A stretch of 57,861 nucleotides of DNA from contig QHCE01000080.1 in the NCBI GenBank assembly GCA_003243955.1, positions 1 through 57,861 of the forward strand, in the 5' to 3' direction. The position numbers and the translations under genes are program-made. This DNA is from Acidimicrobiales bacterium (lineage in GTDB: Bacteria; Actinomycetota; Actinomycetes; Mycobacteriales; QHCE01). Shown piece after piece: positions 46,171 through 56,292 of the stretch (position 1 is its first letter; the number at the start of each line of letters is the position of its first letter). Under the pieces are notes generated by a model, which saw only the letters and a program-made list of their open reading frames with translations, was not told the origin of the DNA and did no database searches.

Positions 46171-48150
46171 TTACTGAGCGGACATTATGTCGTCGGTCTT
46201 TGCCAGCTGCAGCACCCATTCGGTGAGAGTCCGGGCAACCTGCTGAGGGGTGAGGCCAAGCTCGGTGAGGATCTGCGCCCGGCTTCCGTGGGGCACAAAG
46301 CGAGTCGGCACACCTAGACACCGCACAGGCGTGGTGACCTGCGCATCGGCCAGCTGCTGGGCGACCGCGGTACCGACCCCGCCACAACGCAAACCGTCTT
46401 CGGCGGTCACTACCAGTCGATACTGCCGGGCCAGCTCAATCAGTTCAGTCGGTGGTGGAATTACCCAGCACGGATCAATCACGGTAACGCCGATACCTTG
46501 CTCGCCAGCGCGCTGCGCGGCCTGTACTCCGAGCTCGCCGAATGCACCCACCGCCACGAACAACACGTCGAGCTGGCGATCATGGTGCAGCACATCTAGC
46601 TGTCCCACTCGATCTACCGCGGGCAACTCCGGCGGAGCACTACCAGTGGGAAACCGCAGCATGGTGGGCCCGTCGGTCACCGCGACCGCCTCGGCCAGCT
46701 GTTCGCGCAGCCGCACAGCATCACGCGGTGCGGCTATCCGCAGCCCCGGTACGGTCGAGCCGATCGCAAGGTCCCACACCCCGTAATGGCTAGGCCCGTC
46801 TGGGCCAGTAATCCCCGCGCGATCCAACACAAACGTAACCGGAAGCCGATGCAGCCCGACATCAAGCAGTAGCTGATCGTAGGCACGGTTCAGGAATGTG
46901 GCGTACACCGCCACCACTGGATGCATGCCGCCCATGGCCAAACCAGCCGCGGACGTCACAGCGTGCTGCTCGGCGATACCAACGTCGAATGCGCGCTCAG
47001 GATAGGCACGCATCAACTGCTCGATGCCGGTGGGTCCCGCCATCGCGGCGGTGATGCCGACCAAGCTCTCCCGCTTACTCGCGAGGTTGACTAGCTCCTT
47101 AGCAAATACCGATGTCCAGCTCACACCCAAACTGCCGTTGGAAATGGCCTTGCCAGTCTCGGGATCAAACGCCGAGGAGCTGTGCAGGCAATCTGCCTCA
47201 TCATATTCGGCGGGCTGATAGCCGTAGCCCTTGCGCGTAATGGCATGCACGATCACCGGATGGCCGTACCCAGCTGCTAGCCGAAGCGCGGTCTCCATGG
47301 CCACTACATCGTGCCCATTGACCGGGCCGACGTATTTTAGACCAAGGTCTTCAAACATCGCTGGGCCAAGTAGGGCATCTTTGAGTCCTCGCCGAATACC
47401 GCGGAGCACATCGCGCACGCTATGTCCGACCAGGGGGGTCCGCAGCAGCGTGCGGTGGATCGCGCTCAATGCCCGCTCGTAGTTGGGACTGAGCCGCAAC
47501 GAGGCTAAATGATCAGCCAAACCACCGATGGTTGGAGAGTAGGAGCGGCCGTTGTCATTCACCACGATGATCACCGGACGGTCCGGACCCGCGGCGATGT
47601 TATTCAGCGCTTCCCAGCACATTCCACCGGTAAGCGCGCCATCACCGACAACCGCAACGACCGCACGGTCGCGCTCCCCTCGTAGCGCATACGCTTTGGC
47701 AAGCCCATCGGCGTAAGACAGCGCGGTGGAGGCGTGCGAGTTCTCCACAAGGTCATGGTAAGACTCGGCTCGGCTCGGGTAGCCCGAGAGCCCGCCGCGG
47801 CGGCGCAGCTCCTCGAAGCCGGCTTGGCGCCCCGTAAGCATTTTATGCACGTACGTCTGATGCCCTGTGTCAAAAATGAGTCGATCCTTGGGTGAGGCGA
47901 AGACTCGGTGTAGGGCAAGCGTCAGCTCAACCACGCCCAGATTGGGGCCCAGGTGACCGCCAGTACGGGACAGCTTCTCAATCAAGAAGTCTCGAATCTG
48001 AGCAGCAAGGTTTCCCAGCTGCTGTGCGGGTAGCAGCTTAAGTCGCTCTGGGGTATCCACCTCTGCCAGCAACGGCCAGCTCTGCCGTTCCGCCGCCGAT
48101 TCGGAAACTAACGGCTCAGAGGCTAAAGGAGTTGGGAGCTCAGAATGCAT
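46171..48150 (-). CDS. dxs: 1-deoxy-D-xylulose-5-phosphate synthase
   Basis: Thiamine-diphosphate enzyme combining pyruvate and glyceraldehyde 3-phosphate at the start of the MEP isoprenoid pathway, 659 aa. Motifs: [21 protein letters not shown] and [15 protein letters not shown] (His), the cofactor motif [36 protein letters not shown] and [19 protein letters not shown]. The ATG at 48150 has TAACCT seven bases upstream. It follows RNase D in mycobacteria; here a 36 kb block lies between. Confidence 0.96.
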   Translation of the reverse strand: MHSELPTPLASEPLVSESAAERQSWPLLAEVDTPERLKLLPAQQLGNLAAQIRDFLIEKLSRTGGHLGPNLGVVELTLALHRVFASPKDRLIFDTGHQTYVHKMLTGRQAGFEELRRRGGLSGYPSRAESYHDLVENSHASTALSYADGLAKAYALRGERDRAVVAVVGDGALTGGMCWEALNNIAAGPDRPVIIVVNDNGRSYSPTIGGLADHLASLRLSPNYERALSAIHRTLLRTPLVGHSVRDVLRGIRRGLKDALLGPAMFEDLGLKYVGPVNGHDVVAMETALRLAAGYGHPVIVHAITRKGYGYQPAEYDEADCLHSSSAFDPETGKAISNGSLGVSWTSVFAKELVNLASKRESLVGITAAMAGPTGIEQLMRAYPERAFDVGIAEQHAVTSAAGLAMGGMHPVVAVYATFLNRAYDQLLLDVGLHRLPVTFVLDRAGITGPDGPSHYGVWDLAIGSTVPGLRIAAPRDAVRLREQLAEAVAVTDGPTMLRFPTGSAPPELPAVDRVGQLDVLHHDRQLDVLFVAVGAFGELGVQAAQRAGEQGIGVTVIDPCWVIPPPTELIELARQYRLVVTAEDGLRCGGVGTAVAQQLADAQVTTPVRCLGVPTRFVPHGSRAQILTELGLTPQQVARTLTEWVLQLAKTDDIMSAQ

Positions 48151-48174
48151 AACGGTCAGGTTACTACCGAACTC

Positions 48175-50196
48175 CTACGAGCGTAGGTCAGTCGGCTCCC
48201 GCAAACCCCGTCGAACGTCACCAGGGCGCGATCTGCGTTCCTTATTGTCCACCCGATCGGCAAGCTGCGCAGAAGAGCTCAGCTGATAGGGCACGCTCGT
48301 CACCATAACGCCGGGCTCGAACCGGAGCCGACTTTTAAGCCGAAGGGCGCTCTGGTTATGCAGCAGATTTTCCCACCAGTGACCGACCACGTACTCGGGC
48401 ACGAAAACTGTGACCACATCTCGGGGACTTTCACGACGGATATCCTTGACGTAAGAAACCACGGGGTGAGTAATTTCACGGTACGGCGAGTCGATCACTG
48501 TGAGCGGTATCGGGATCTCACGCTGCGCCCATTCACGCTGCAGTCGCGCGGTAGCGGCTTCGTCGACGCTCACCGTGACTGCGCTGAGAGTGTCGGGCCG
48601 AGTCGCACGGGCATAAGCGAGCGCGCGTAACGCTGGCTTATGCAGGGTGGAGACGAGCACGATGGTGTGGTTGCGCGACGGCAGCAAACCACGCTGCTCT
48701 GGCGGAATCAGCTCCGCGGAAACTCGATCATAGTGACGACGGATTCCCAACATGACCAGATAAACCATCGCCATCAGTACCAAGGCGATCCAGGCGCCTT
48801 GGGTGAACTTAGTAATTAGCACCACAACCAGTACGGAACCGGTCATGCTCAGGCCGACCGCGTTGATCGCCTGGCGGCGACGCATGCTGCGGCGTAGTAC
48901 CTGATCCCGCTCCATAAACAACAGACGCTGCCAGTGCCGAACCATGCCGAGCTGACTGAGGGTAAAGGAGGTGAAGACACCCACAATGTAGAGGTGAATC
49001 AGGGCGCTGGGGCTGGCGTCGAACACCACTAGCAGAACCCCGGCTGATACCGCCAGAAACAAAATGCCGTTGGAGAAAGCCAGTCGGTCCCCGCGGGTAT
49101 GCAGCTGCCGAGGCAGGTATCGGTCCTGCGCGAGAATGGACCCCAGCACCGGAAAGCCGTTGAACGCGGTGTTGGCGGCCAGCACCAGGATCAGCGCAGT
49201 CGTAATAACCACAAGGTAGTAGGCCAGCGGAAAACCGGAGAACACTGCTTCAGCGAGCTGCGCCATCACGGTCTTCTGCTGATAACCTTCGCCGGCGCCA
49301 ACGAGCTGTCTCGTGGGATCCTCCACGTACCGCAGCCCAGTCTTGCTGGCCAGTAGCAGTATCCCCCCCATCATCGTGCTGGCGACTACCCCCAGCAGCA
49401 GCAGCGTGGTTGCGGCGTTGCGGCCCTTAGGTTTACGGAAGGCGGGCACACCGTTACTAATCGCTTCGACGCCGGTAAGCGCCGCAGAGCCCGCAGAGAA
49501 CGCTCGCAACAGCAAAAACACCAGCGCAACGCCGGTGAAGGAGCCTTCGGCGGCGAGCTTGAAGCTGGCACTTTCGGTGCGCACTTGATCGCCTAGCAGG
49601 AAAATGCGCACCAGTCCGTACCCGATCATCCCCAGCACCGCGATCATGAAGCCATAGGTTGGGATAGCGAATGCGATACCGGATTCTCGCACCCCACGTA
49701 GGTTCATCGCGGCCAGTAGCACTACCACTGCTACCGCTATTACAGCTGGCCGTTCGGCAAGCCAGGGCATCAACGAGCCAAGGTTCTCCACGCCAGCAGC
49801 CACAGAGACGGCTACCGTGAGCACGTAGTCCACAAGCAGCGAACTGGCGACGACCAAGCCGTAGCGCTGCCCCAGATTGGTGGTGACAACTTCATAGTTG
49901 CCGCCACCTGATGGGTATGCCTGCACATTCTGTCGGTAAGACGTAACCACGGTGAGCAGCACCACCACGACTGCCGCGCCCACCCATGGCGAGAGGTGGT
50001 AGATGGCCAGACCGGCCACGCTCACAGTCGCCAGGATCTCCGCTGGTGCATAGGCGACGGAGGAGAGTGCGTCGGAGGCGAAGATTGGCAGCGCGAGGCG
50101 TTTGGACAGCAGGGTTTCCCGAAGCCGCTCGGTGCGAAAGGGGCGTCCTAAGAGCAGCCGCTTTATCAGCGTTGCAGATGATGGCACGTCTGACAC
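48175..50196 (-). CDS. APC-superfamily transporter (Rv2690c-like)
   Basis: Amino-acid/polyamine/organocation-type permease of 673 aa with about twelve membrane segments. The N-terminal cytosolic stretch KRLALPIFASDALSSVAYAPAEIL precedes helix 1 and YPSGGGNYEVV the third. A C-terminal soluble domain of about 190 residues after the membrane part (HTIVLVSTLHKPALRALAYARATRPDTLSAVTVSVD) resembles universal-stress or KUP-type tails. It sits beside ceoB/ceoC in a divergent arrangement as in M. tuberculosis, so potassium-related transport is possible but not shown. The GTG at 50196 is preferred to the track start. Confidence 0.88.
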   Translation of the reverse strand: MSDVPSSATLIKRLLLGRPFRTERLRETLLSKRLALPIFASDALSSVAYAPAEILATVSVAGLAIYHLSPWVGAAVVVVLLTVVTSYRQNVQAYPSGGGNYEVVTTNLGQRYGLVVASSLLVDYVLTVAVSVAAGVENLGSLMPWLAERPAVIAVAVVVLLAAMNLRGVRESGIAFAIPTYGFMIAVLGMIGYGLVRIFLLGDQVRTESASFKLAAEGSFTGVALVFLLLRAFSAGSAALTGVEAISNGVPAFRKPKGRNAATTLLLLGVVASTMMGGILLLASKTGLRYVEDPTRQLVGAGEGYQQKTVMAQLAEAVFSGFPLAYYLVVITTALILVLAANTAFNGFPVLGSILAQDRYLPRQLHTRGDRLAFSNGILFLAVSAGVLLVVFDASPSALIHLYIVGVFTSFTLSQLGMVRHWQRLLFMERDQVLRRSMRRRQAINAVGLSMTGSVLVVVLITKFTQGAWIALVLMAMVYLVMLGIRRHYDRVSAELIPPEQRGLLPSRNHTIVLVSTLHKPALRALAYARATRPDTLSAVTVSVDEAATARLQREWAQREIPIPLTVIDSPYREITHPVVSYVKDIRRESPRDVVTVFVPEYVVGHWWENLLHNQSALRLKSRLRFEPGVMVTSVPYQLSSSAQLADRVDNKERRSRPGDVRRGLREPTDLRS

Positions 50197-50296
50197 CGTA
50201 CTGGTGAAGTATCCGGCGGCGGCTGGCGACACTCAGTCCCGCGTCCAATATAGGTAGTTCGCGCCACAGGTACATGGAGCCGTGTAGCCTGCGCAC

Positions 50297-50977
50297 GTGC
50301 ATGTGGTGATTCTGGGATGTGGGCGCACTGGCGCCACGCTCGCGCACGACCTACTGCAGCGAAGTCATACCGTGGCGATAATTGACCGCGATATCGCTGC
50401 GTTTCGGCGGTTGGGCAACGGGTTCGAAGGTCGGGTTGTAACCGGCAATGGCTTCGATAAAGGTGTGCTGCTGCAGGCTGGAATCGAGCAGGCTGAGGCG
50501 TTTGCCGCGGTGGCCAACGGCGACAATTCCAATATCATCGCCGTCCGAGTAGCACGGGAGACATTCGGTGTGTCGCGAGTGATTGCCCGGATATACGACG
50601 CGCGCCGCGCCGAAGTGTACGAGCGGCTAGGTATCCCGACGATCGCTACGGTTCGGTGGGCGGCGCACCGGATGCTACGGGCGCTCTGCCCCAGCGAGGA
50701 CCCGGAGATTTGGCGCGATCCGACCAGCATGGTGGCGTTGATCACCCCGGCACTCCATCCAGATTGGGTAGGCCGTCGGCTCACCGAATGGGAACTCCAG
50801 ACCGGCGCGCGAGTCGCTTACATCACCCGGTTCGGCATCGCCACCTTGCCCACCTCATCGATGGTGCTGGGCGATGGCGACCAGCTCGCAGCACTGGTTA
50901 CTGACGCTATCGCGGACCGGGTGGTCTCTATCACGAGTAGCTCACCAGTTGAATCCAGCATTTCAGGAGCTCAGTGA
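50297..50977 (+). CDS. ceoB: TrkA-type potassium-uptake regulator CeoB
   Basis: 226 aa cytoplasmic RCK protein. The NAD-binding fold MHVVILGCGRTGATLAHDLL begins at residue 1, with ATGD-type loop replaced by AVANGDNSNI and IARIYDARRAEVYERLG later, then a TrkA-C domain (WELQTGARVAYITRFG). GTG at 50297 with TAGCCT six bases upstream. It overlaps ceoC by one base (TGATG) and diverges from the permease. Confidence 0.94.
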   Translation: MHVVILGCGRTGATLAHDLLQRSHTVAIIDRDIAAFRRLGNGFEGRVVTGNGFDKGVLLQAGIEQAEAFAAVANGDNSNIIAVRVARETFGVSRVIARIYDARRAEVYERLGIPTIATVRWAAHRMLRALCPSEDPEIWRDPTSMVALITPALHPDWVGRRLTEWELQTGARVAYITRFGIATLPTSSMVLGDGDQLAALVTDAIADRVVSITSSSPVESSISGAQ

Positions 50978-51630
50978 TGCGCATAGCTATCGCGGGGGCC
51001 GGCAACGTGGGGCGTTCCATTGCCGGGGAACTGCTCGATCACGGCCACGAAGTCATGATTTTGGAACAGAATCTGGCGCAGATGCGGGCACAGCTGGTAC
51101 CAGGCGCGCGCTGGGTGCTGGCCGATGCATGCGAAATGTCCGCGCTGGAGGATGCGCGACTGGAAACCTATGACGTGATGGTCACCGCTACGGGGGACGA
51201 TAAAGCAAATCTAGTGGCGGCGTTTCTGGCCAAGACCGAATTCGCAATTACTCGAGTGGTGGCCCGAGTGAACCGCGCGGAGAACGAGTGGTTATTCACG
51301 CCTGCCTGGGGTGTTGATGTTGCGGTAAGTAAGCCACGACTGCTGGCGGCGTTAGTGGAAGAGGCGGTCAGCGTGGGCGACGTGGTGCGGCTGATGACGC
51401 TACGTCGCGGCCAGGCCAACTTGGTGGAGATCACGCTGCGGCCAGATACCAGCTTCGCCGGAACTGCGGTACGCGATGTAAGTCTGCCGCGTGACACCAC
51501 GTTGGTGGCCATTGTGCGTGGTCCGCGAGTGATCACACCGAGCCCGGATGAGCCCTTGGAGCCAAGCGATGAGCTGATGTTCCTGTGCGCACCAGAGTTC
51601 GAGGACGCGCTCCATGAAGCACTGTCCTAA
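50977..51630 (+). CDS. ceoC: TrkA-type potassium-uptake regulator CeoC
   Basis: Paralogue of CeoB, 217 aa: MRIAIAGAGNVGRSIAGELLDHGHEV at the start, DVMVTATGDDKANLVAAFLAKTEF in the nucleotide-binding fold, and a TrkA-C domain after about residue 135. ATG at 50977 with GGAG seven bases upstream. The pair probably forms a heteromeric gating ring for a TrkH-type or neighbouring transporter (inference). Confidence 0.94.
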   Translation: MRIAIAGAGNVGRSIAGELLDHGHEVMILEQNLAQMRAQLVPGARWVLADACEMSALEDARLETYDVMVTATGDDKANLVAAFLAKTEFAITRVVARVNRAENEWLFTPAWGVDVAVSKPRLLAALVEEAVSVGDVVRLMTLRRGQANLVEITLRPDTSFAGTAVRDVSLPRDTTLVAIVRGPRVITPSPDEPLEPSDELMFLCAPEFEDALHEALS

Positions 51631-51643
51631 GGCCAAGAGTGCA

Positions 51644-53071
51644 TCAATTACCGGGCGCTCTAAGTAAATTTTGCAGCTGATGGTGAAAACCATGCAGCTG
51701 AGAGGTGCTTCTCGCCGCTGGATGCGCGGCAAGCTCGGTATCTAGTATGCGTAACTGCGCGACCGAGCGTGGGGAGCGTACCGCGGATGGGGCAAGGGTG
51801 GGCAGCGCCGTGTGTAGCGCTGTGTCAATGTCGCCCCGCCATATGTGACTGCGAGCCAGCCACACCCGATTGTATAGCGCCTCGCGCGGAAAATGCGCAT
51901 CATCAACCGCGCAGTTAGGAGCCAACAACCGAGCTGCTTCAACAAGCCGATGCTGCGGCGCCTGAGTCGCCCGCACTAGCGTCAACAAGCCATGACCCCG
52001 GTGAACTCTGCTCTGCACGGGTCCAAACCAATACAGCCAAACCGGTCGGTTCTCTAGTGCGTCCGGTTGCTCCATCAGATCTTGCGCGGTTGCCATATTG
52101 GTTTCAAAACCGTATGCGTTGCCCTCCAACGCTTCAGTGTGCGCAACCAAACCACTCACCAGCGACCGCAGCGCTAGCGGACCATCCTTGGCGGCCCGTA
52201 CTGTGACATCAACTAGCGCCCGAGCCTCCCGAGCCTTCCGACGATAAATCGCCTGATGGGTCAGCGCCGCAAGTAAGTAGGCGCCGTAGCTGCGATCACC
52301 AATGCTATGCGCAGCACGCAGCCCAGAATAGTAATACCGCTGCGCAAGGCCATGCTCCTCAGCATCGTAGGCCATCCAGCCAGCAATCTGACATAAAGAC
52401 ATCCACAACCGAAATAGTTCCCGCAACACGGCGCCGTTCGCAGCATCACCGGAACGCATTTGCTGGCCGATGCTCAGGAAATACTGATGCACGAAACGCA
52501 GGTTCTCCAGACTGCCACCCTCAGCGTCATCTAGCCGACGCATTCGCTCCACAACCACTGAAGCGATGTTGGTCATAGAAGCAGTGATGATGCGGCCATC
52601 ACGTGCCCAATTGCGAGACTGAACCAACTGCAGCGGAGTAACCGAATGCTCCAAATACGATAAGGCTGGCCCGACTAAAGCGTCGCCCCACACCGGAAAG
52701 AATGTGCGGTGGTTGAAATCAAGTACCGCCTCCCCATGCTCGTGCCAGCATTCCAGCGCCCGCACAGTGCCCGAATGGCACCACGGGCCAGCCATGCCAT
52801 CAAACGCCGAAAGCCACAGCTGCGACCGCTTCGCTCGGCCTTTCCACAACTCATCCAGCGTGACGGTGCGTTCCAGCTCCTCTGAAAGCACATGCGCCAC
52901 CACTGTGGGCACTGGATCACGCGGAACGCGCTCCTGATTCACCCACTCAGCCACAGTCGAGCGGGATACGTAACCAGCACCAAGCGCTTCGTTGAGACGG
53001 CGCGCCAGCCGCGACTGTGACCAGCCCAGCTCCTGTAATAAATTCAGCAAAACCAGGTTTTTGTCGACCAC
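51644..53071 (-). CDS. HTH regulator with TPR-like repeats (paralogue 1)
   Basis: 475 aa from the GTG at 53071, which has GGAGG five bases before it. The N-terminal helix-turn-helix LLQELGWSQSRLARRLNEALGAGYVSRSTVAEWVNQERVPRDPVPTVVAHVL resembles the XRE-like domain of Streptomyces-type TPR regulators. The rest is helical repeats (AGWMAYDAEEHGLAQRYYYSGLRAAHSIGDRSYGAYLLAAL). Function unknown. It separates ceoC from DUF3159, which are adjacent in M. tuberculosis. A paralogue follows. Confidence 0.8.
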   Translation of the reverse strand: MVDKNLVLLNLLQELGWSQSRLARRLNEALGAGYVSRSTVAEWVNQERVPRDPVPTVVAHVLSEELERTVTLDELWKGRAKRSQLWLSAFDGMAGPWCHSGTVRALECWHEHGEAVLDFNHRTFFPVWGDALVGPALSYLEHSVTPLQLVQSRNWARDGRIITASMTNIASVVVERMRRLDDAEGGSLENLRFVHQYFLSIGQQMRSGDAANGAVLRELFRLWMSLCQIAGWMAYDAEEHGLAQRYYYSGLRAAHSIGDRSYGAYLLAALTHQAIYRRKAREARALVDVTVRAAKDGPLALRSLVSGLVAHTEALEGNAYGFETNMATAQDLMEQPDALENRPVWLYWFGPVQSRVHRGHGLLTLVRATQAPQHRLVEAARLLAPNCAVDDAHFPREALYNRVWLARSHIWRGDIDTALHTALPTLAPSAVRSPRSVAQLRILDTELAAHPAARSTSQLHGFHHQLQNLLRAPGN

Positions 53072-53285
53072 GAAAACCTCCAACACAGTACTCTTCCGGC
53101 CAGCGCAAAGGCCCAATTGAGAAAATGCGCGCAGCCCCGAAGGCACAGAACAGTCGCCTTTTACAGTCTGCTAGCTCATACGTTACCGCCACAGGCTGCC
53201 AACCGCCGATTCCGGCCCTAAACATCCACAAGTCGGCGATTAGCTGATTGTGGCCACTGAATTCAGTCAGTGCTGAGGCGATTCG

Positions 53286-54731
53286 TCAGGCAGCGAGCGC
53301 AGGTCGCAGTTGCTTTCGCAACTCACGTACCTCCGGCAAATTTCGATCGCTCCGCAGATTCGCTAAATCCTTATCCAGATCAAACAAGACCTTGCGGGAG
53401 CGTTGCGAGGCAACCGAAGGCGCTCTCCTCAGCGCCGTTGCCGCCAAGTCCAGGCCACGGTGCAAGTCTCCTCTCTTGGCATGTGCGCGAGCCAACCACG
53501 CTCCAAATAACATAGCGTCTCTGGGAGCAGCGGCTTGCTCAGCAATACTTCTTTCCAGCAAAGACTCAGCGCGACCTATCAAGGCGGCGTTACCTCGAGA
53601 TGCTTGAAGCGTGTACATAACCAGTGCTTGCCCTTGCACCGCGTTGGCAAGGGCTGAGTCGAACCAGTAAAGGTACTCCGGTCCACCGCCCATCTGGCGA
53701 GACTGCTCTAGTAAACCGGCAGCTTCGTCAGTTGCAGACTCGAATTCATGTAGATCGCCGCTCGCCGCGCGTGCATGAGCAACCCGTGTCGTGACAATCG
53801 TCCGCACTAAAGGATGCGTTGCGCGTGCAGCGCGGACAGCGGCGTCAGCAAGTTCGTTGCCTTCCTGTAACTGGTTGCGTTCCACAGCGTGATAGGACAT
53901 ACACGCTAAGATATGAGATCCGAGATCGGCGTCTCCTATGTTCTGCGCAGCCTGTAAACCCGCTAAGAAATAGCGCTGCGCAAGACCATGGCGCCCTGCA
54001 TCGAAAGCCATCCAACCGCCGATTTGTGCGACCTGCGCAAATACGCTCATCAGCTCTTTCGCGGCACCCTTCACGCTGAAAGTTCCAGATTTTAAGTACC
54101 CTGCAATCTGATGAAGGGCGACGCCAACTTGATTAAGGTTCTCTGGGCGTCCTCCTTCTAAGTCGTCCATGCGCCGAAACGCACCAATAAGCGTCCAAAA
54201 ATACTCGAGCAACGCCGGAGAAACCTTGGCTGCGGAGAAACGAGAGGAGCCCAAAATCTCATCGAACATCCCTGTGGGCGGTACGTTTTTGAGGTGATCC
54301 AGGTACTGCCACGCTGGGGTAGTCAACGCAACGCCGGATACAGTCATGAAGTTGCGGCGATCTGCCTCAAACATTAGTCCTCCACTTGCCAGCCAATTAT
54401 TGAGCAGTGATTTTGTGCCCTGCAGATCCCGTGACACACGCATTCCTTGATCAGCGGGCACCCAATCGGCAGAACCCACAACACCGGACCACAAGTGACC
54501 CGGCATCACGTGCCGGCCCAACGCCTGAGACAACAGATGCGTAACCACGCCGGGTAGTGGCTGCCGCGGCACTCGCGACATATGTACCCACTCCGATGCA
54601 GTCGTCCGAGATACATATCCCGCACCCACTTCGCGATTTACCTCATGAGCAAGACGCGAAACCGACCACCCAGCTTGGTCCAAAAGTCCGGACAGCTCAT
54701 CATGATGTCCACCACGACAACTGACCATCAC
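53286..54731 (-). CDS. HTH regulator with TPR-like repeats (paralogue 2)
   Basis: 481 aa, same architecture as its neighbour: N-terminal LLDQAGWSVSRLAHEVNREVGAGYVSRTTASEWVHMSRVPRQPLPGVVTHLL, then helical repeats with GGWMAFDAGRHGLAQRYFLAGLQAAQNIGDADLGSHILA. The two align over their whole length with many substitutions, so the duplication is old. The start (ATG 54731 or 54728) is not certain. Upstream is AT-rich with an inverted repeat. Confidence 0.8.
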   Translation of the reverse strand: MMVSCRGGHHDELSGLLDQAGWSVSRLAHEVNREVGAGYVSRTTASEWVHMSRVPRQPLPGVVTHLLSQALGRHVMPGHLWSGVVGSADWVPADQGMRVSRDLQGTKSLLNNWLASGGLMFEADRRNFMTVSGVALTTPAWQYLDHLKNVPPTGMFDEILGSSRFSAAKVSPALLEYFWTLIGAFRRMDDLEGGRPENLNQVGVALHQIAGYLKSGTFSVKGAAKELMSVFAQVAQIGGWMAFDAGRHGLAQRYFLAGLQAAQNIGDADLGSHILACMSYHAVERNQLQEGNELADAAVRAARATHPLVRTIVTTRVAHARAASGDLHEFESATDEAAGLLEQSRQMGGGPEYLYWFDSALANAVQGQALVMYTLQASRGNAALIGRAESLLERSIAEQAAAPRDAMLFGAWLARAHAKRGDLHRGLDLAATALRRAPSVASQRSRKVLFDLDKDLANLRSDRNLPEVRELRKQLRPALAA

Positions 54732-54800
54732 ACCACCACCCAGGCATCACCGGAATACACTGTGAGACTAGCCCCGGCACTAGGTCCACACACAGGAAAT

Positions 54801-54834
54801 GCCATAAAATTGTATATATAACAAGCAATTTTGG
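54801..54834. promoter_or_regulatory. AT-rich inverted repeat upstream of regulator 2
   Basis: GCCATAAAATTG ... CAATTTTGGC around TATATATA. The arms share AAAATTG/CAATTTT plus GCC/GGC. Candidate operator or promoter for the regulator gene. Confidence 0.4.
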
Positions 54835-54942
54835 CAGGCTTCACCCAACGGCATGCGCGGCGATTACCGGCTCAGGCGCCAAGCTAGCCCACACCAGCCG
54901 AACCCGACAGCGCTAAGGCAGCAAATCTTGGCTTCAGCTAGC

Positions 54943-55704
54943 TCAGGTATGTGAGGCGGGTTCGCTTGGTAATTGGTCGGGTAGCTGAACCGCCGGTTGA
55001 TCGAGCAGTTGACCGGCGATCAGCTCCGTCTCATTGCGCTGCTCGCGTGCTACTACTTTGCCGCCGTAATAGACTGTGAACGCGAACGCGGCAGCATACG
55101 GTGCCACGCCCAAAATCCGGGCGATGCCCAGCCCTACGGTCAACTCCGACAGGTAGAGCCACAGCTGCACACCCCCTCGGAGAAAAAATACTCCACACCA
55201 CAGCACCGATAACCAGCTAAACGCCTTCCGTAAAGCTGGTCGGGATTGCCAATCGGCGAAACTGCCCGTCAACACTGACCAGGCATAGCCAATCAGCGGG
55301 CGTCGCACCCCAACCGATACCGCAAATGCCGCCCCATACACAAAATTCGTGATGATGCCGGGCAGAAAGAAATCTTGTGCGCGGCCAGTCTTGGCCGCGA
55401 TTAGCGCGGCAAGTCCTACGCCCAACAATCCAGTGAGCGCATGCCGAGGGGAATCCCGTTGTAACAGCCGGTATCCCGCGATAAGTACGGCAGCGATAAC
55501 CGCGGCCCAAATGGAGAACTTCAGCGACGTGAACACATAAGCACCGACAAATACCACGACCGGCAGGCTGCTCTCGACGGTGCCTCGCACACCACCAATC
55601 TGATCGGTGACAGCCTCGCGAAGCGAAGGCTCGGTCGCACTGGAAGGTTTCTCATCGATTGGCCGCTGTGGCGCGGAATGGGATGACTGCATAGAGTTGG
55701 TCAC
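54943..55704 (-). CDS. DUF3159 family membrane protein
   Basis: 253 aa with about six membrane helices (VVVFVGAYVFTSLKFSIWAAVIAAVL, GLLGVGLAALIAAKTG, FFLPGIITNFVYGAAFAVSVGV and two more), typical of DUF3159 proteins found only in actinobacteria (compare Rv2693c). N-terminal and C-terminal tails are disordered. Function unknown. Its start overlaps the OB-fold gene by four bases (ATGA type), so the two are co-translated. Confidence 0.88.
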   Translation of the reverse strand: MTNSMQSSHSAPQRPIDEKPSSATEPSLREAVTDQIGGVRGTVESSLPVVVFVGAYVFTSLKFSIWAAVIAAVLIAGYRLLQRDSPRHALTGLLGVGLAALIAAKTGRAQDFFLPGIITNFVYGAAFAVSVGVRRPLIGYAWSVLTGSFADWQSRPALRKAFSWLSVLWCGVFFLRGGVQLWLYLSELTVGLGIARILGVAPYAAAFAFTVYYGGKVVAREQRNETELIAGQLLDQPAVQLPDQLPSEPASHT

Positions 55705-56090
55705 GATCCGCTGGCCTCCAGCGCGTAGTTCGGGTTGTACATCACTCTACGGCCCTCCCGCATCGCGACACGGCCGCGCACCCGCAGTTGTCTACCCGCC
55801 ATGATTCCAAGAATCACCGCTCGCCCCAGCCACACCAGCGTGACGCTGCCGCTGCCATCAAATAGCTCAGCCTCCACAGTGGGGCTGCTCAGCGAGCCCC
55901 AACTAGGTATGTGTTGCACCGAGCGGAGTCGACCGTAAAGTTCAATCAGCTGGCCACGCAGACAACTATCTATCCGGGTGGCGCCCGATTCCGCGGCTGC
56001 CTGGCACAATTGCGCCGCCTCTAGCTCATCATCGGAGGTCGTAATGCGGCGCAGTAGACCATGCTCAACGACAGAGGGCTGTTTAGTCAC
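55701..56090 (-). CDS. OB-fold nucleic-acid-binding protein
   Basis: 129 aa from the GTG at 56090. Similar in place and type to Rv2694c: LRGQLIELYGRLRSVQHIPSWGSLSSPTVEAELFDGSGSVTLVWLGRAVILGIMAGRQLRVRGRVAMREGRRVMYNPNYAL is an OB-fold of the RecG-wedge type. The longer track start at 56171 reads through a repeat element and is rejected. Function unknown. Confidence 0.85.
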   Translation of the reverse strand: MTKQPSVVEHGLLRRITTSDDELEAAQLCQAAAESGATRIDSCLRGQLIELYGRLRSVQHIPSWGSLSSPTVEAELFDGSGSVTLVWLGRAVILGIMAGRQLRVRGRVAMREGRRVMYNPNYALEASGS

Positions 56091-56140
56091 GGTTCCCAGC
56101 TTTCCAACTGTCAATACGTCCTTGGAGACTGTCCTTCCGC

Positions 56141-56275
56141 TAGGGCATCTGCCAAGGCCGCAGGAGCGCACCGCCTACGCCACACCTATGCCGGCTTGCA
56201 AGCTGCGCCGGGCATAGGCAAGGCGACTGCCCGGGTGCGGGTGCCCCGTGCGAGAACAGCGCCGGCAGGGACCTA
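56141..56275. repeat. Short repeat element, family 2, copy B
   Basis: 135 bp between the OB-fold and DUF3710 genes. It shares 26 bases at its left end and GGCAGGGACCTA at its right end with copy A. Its centre has a strong hairpin, CCTATGCCGGC / GCCGGGCATAGG (about 56186-56217), absent from copy A. Flanked by TA. Confidence 0.75.
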
Positions 56276-56292
56276 GAGCGTCTGCATTTACT

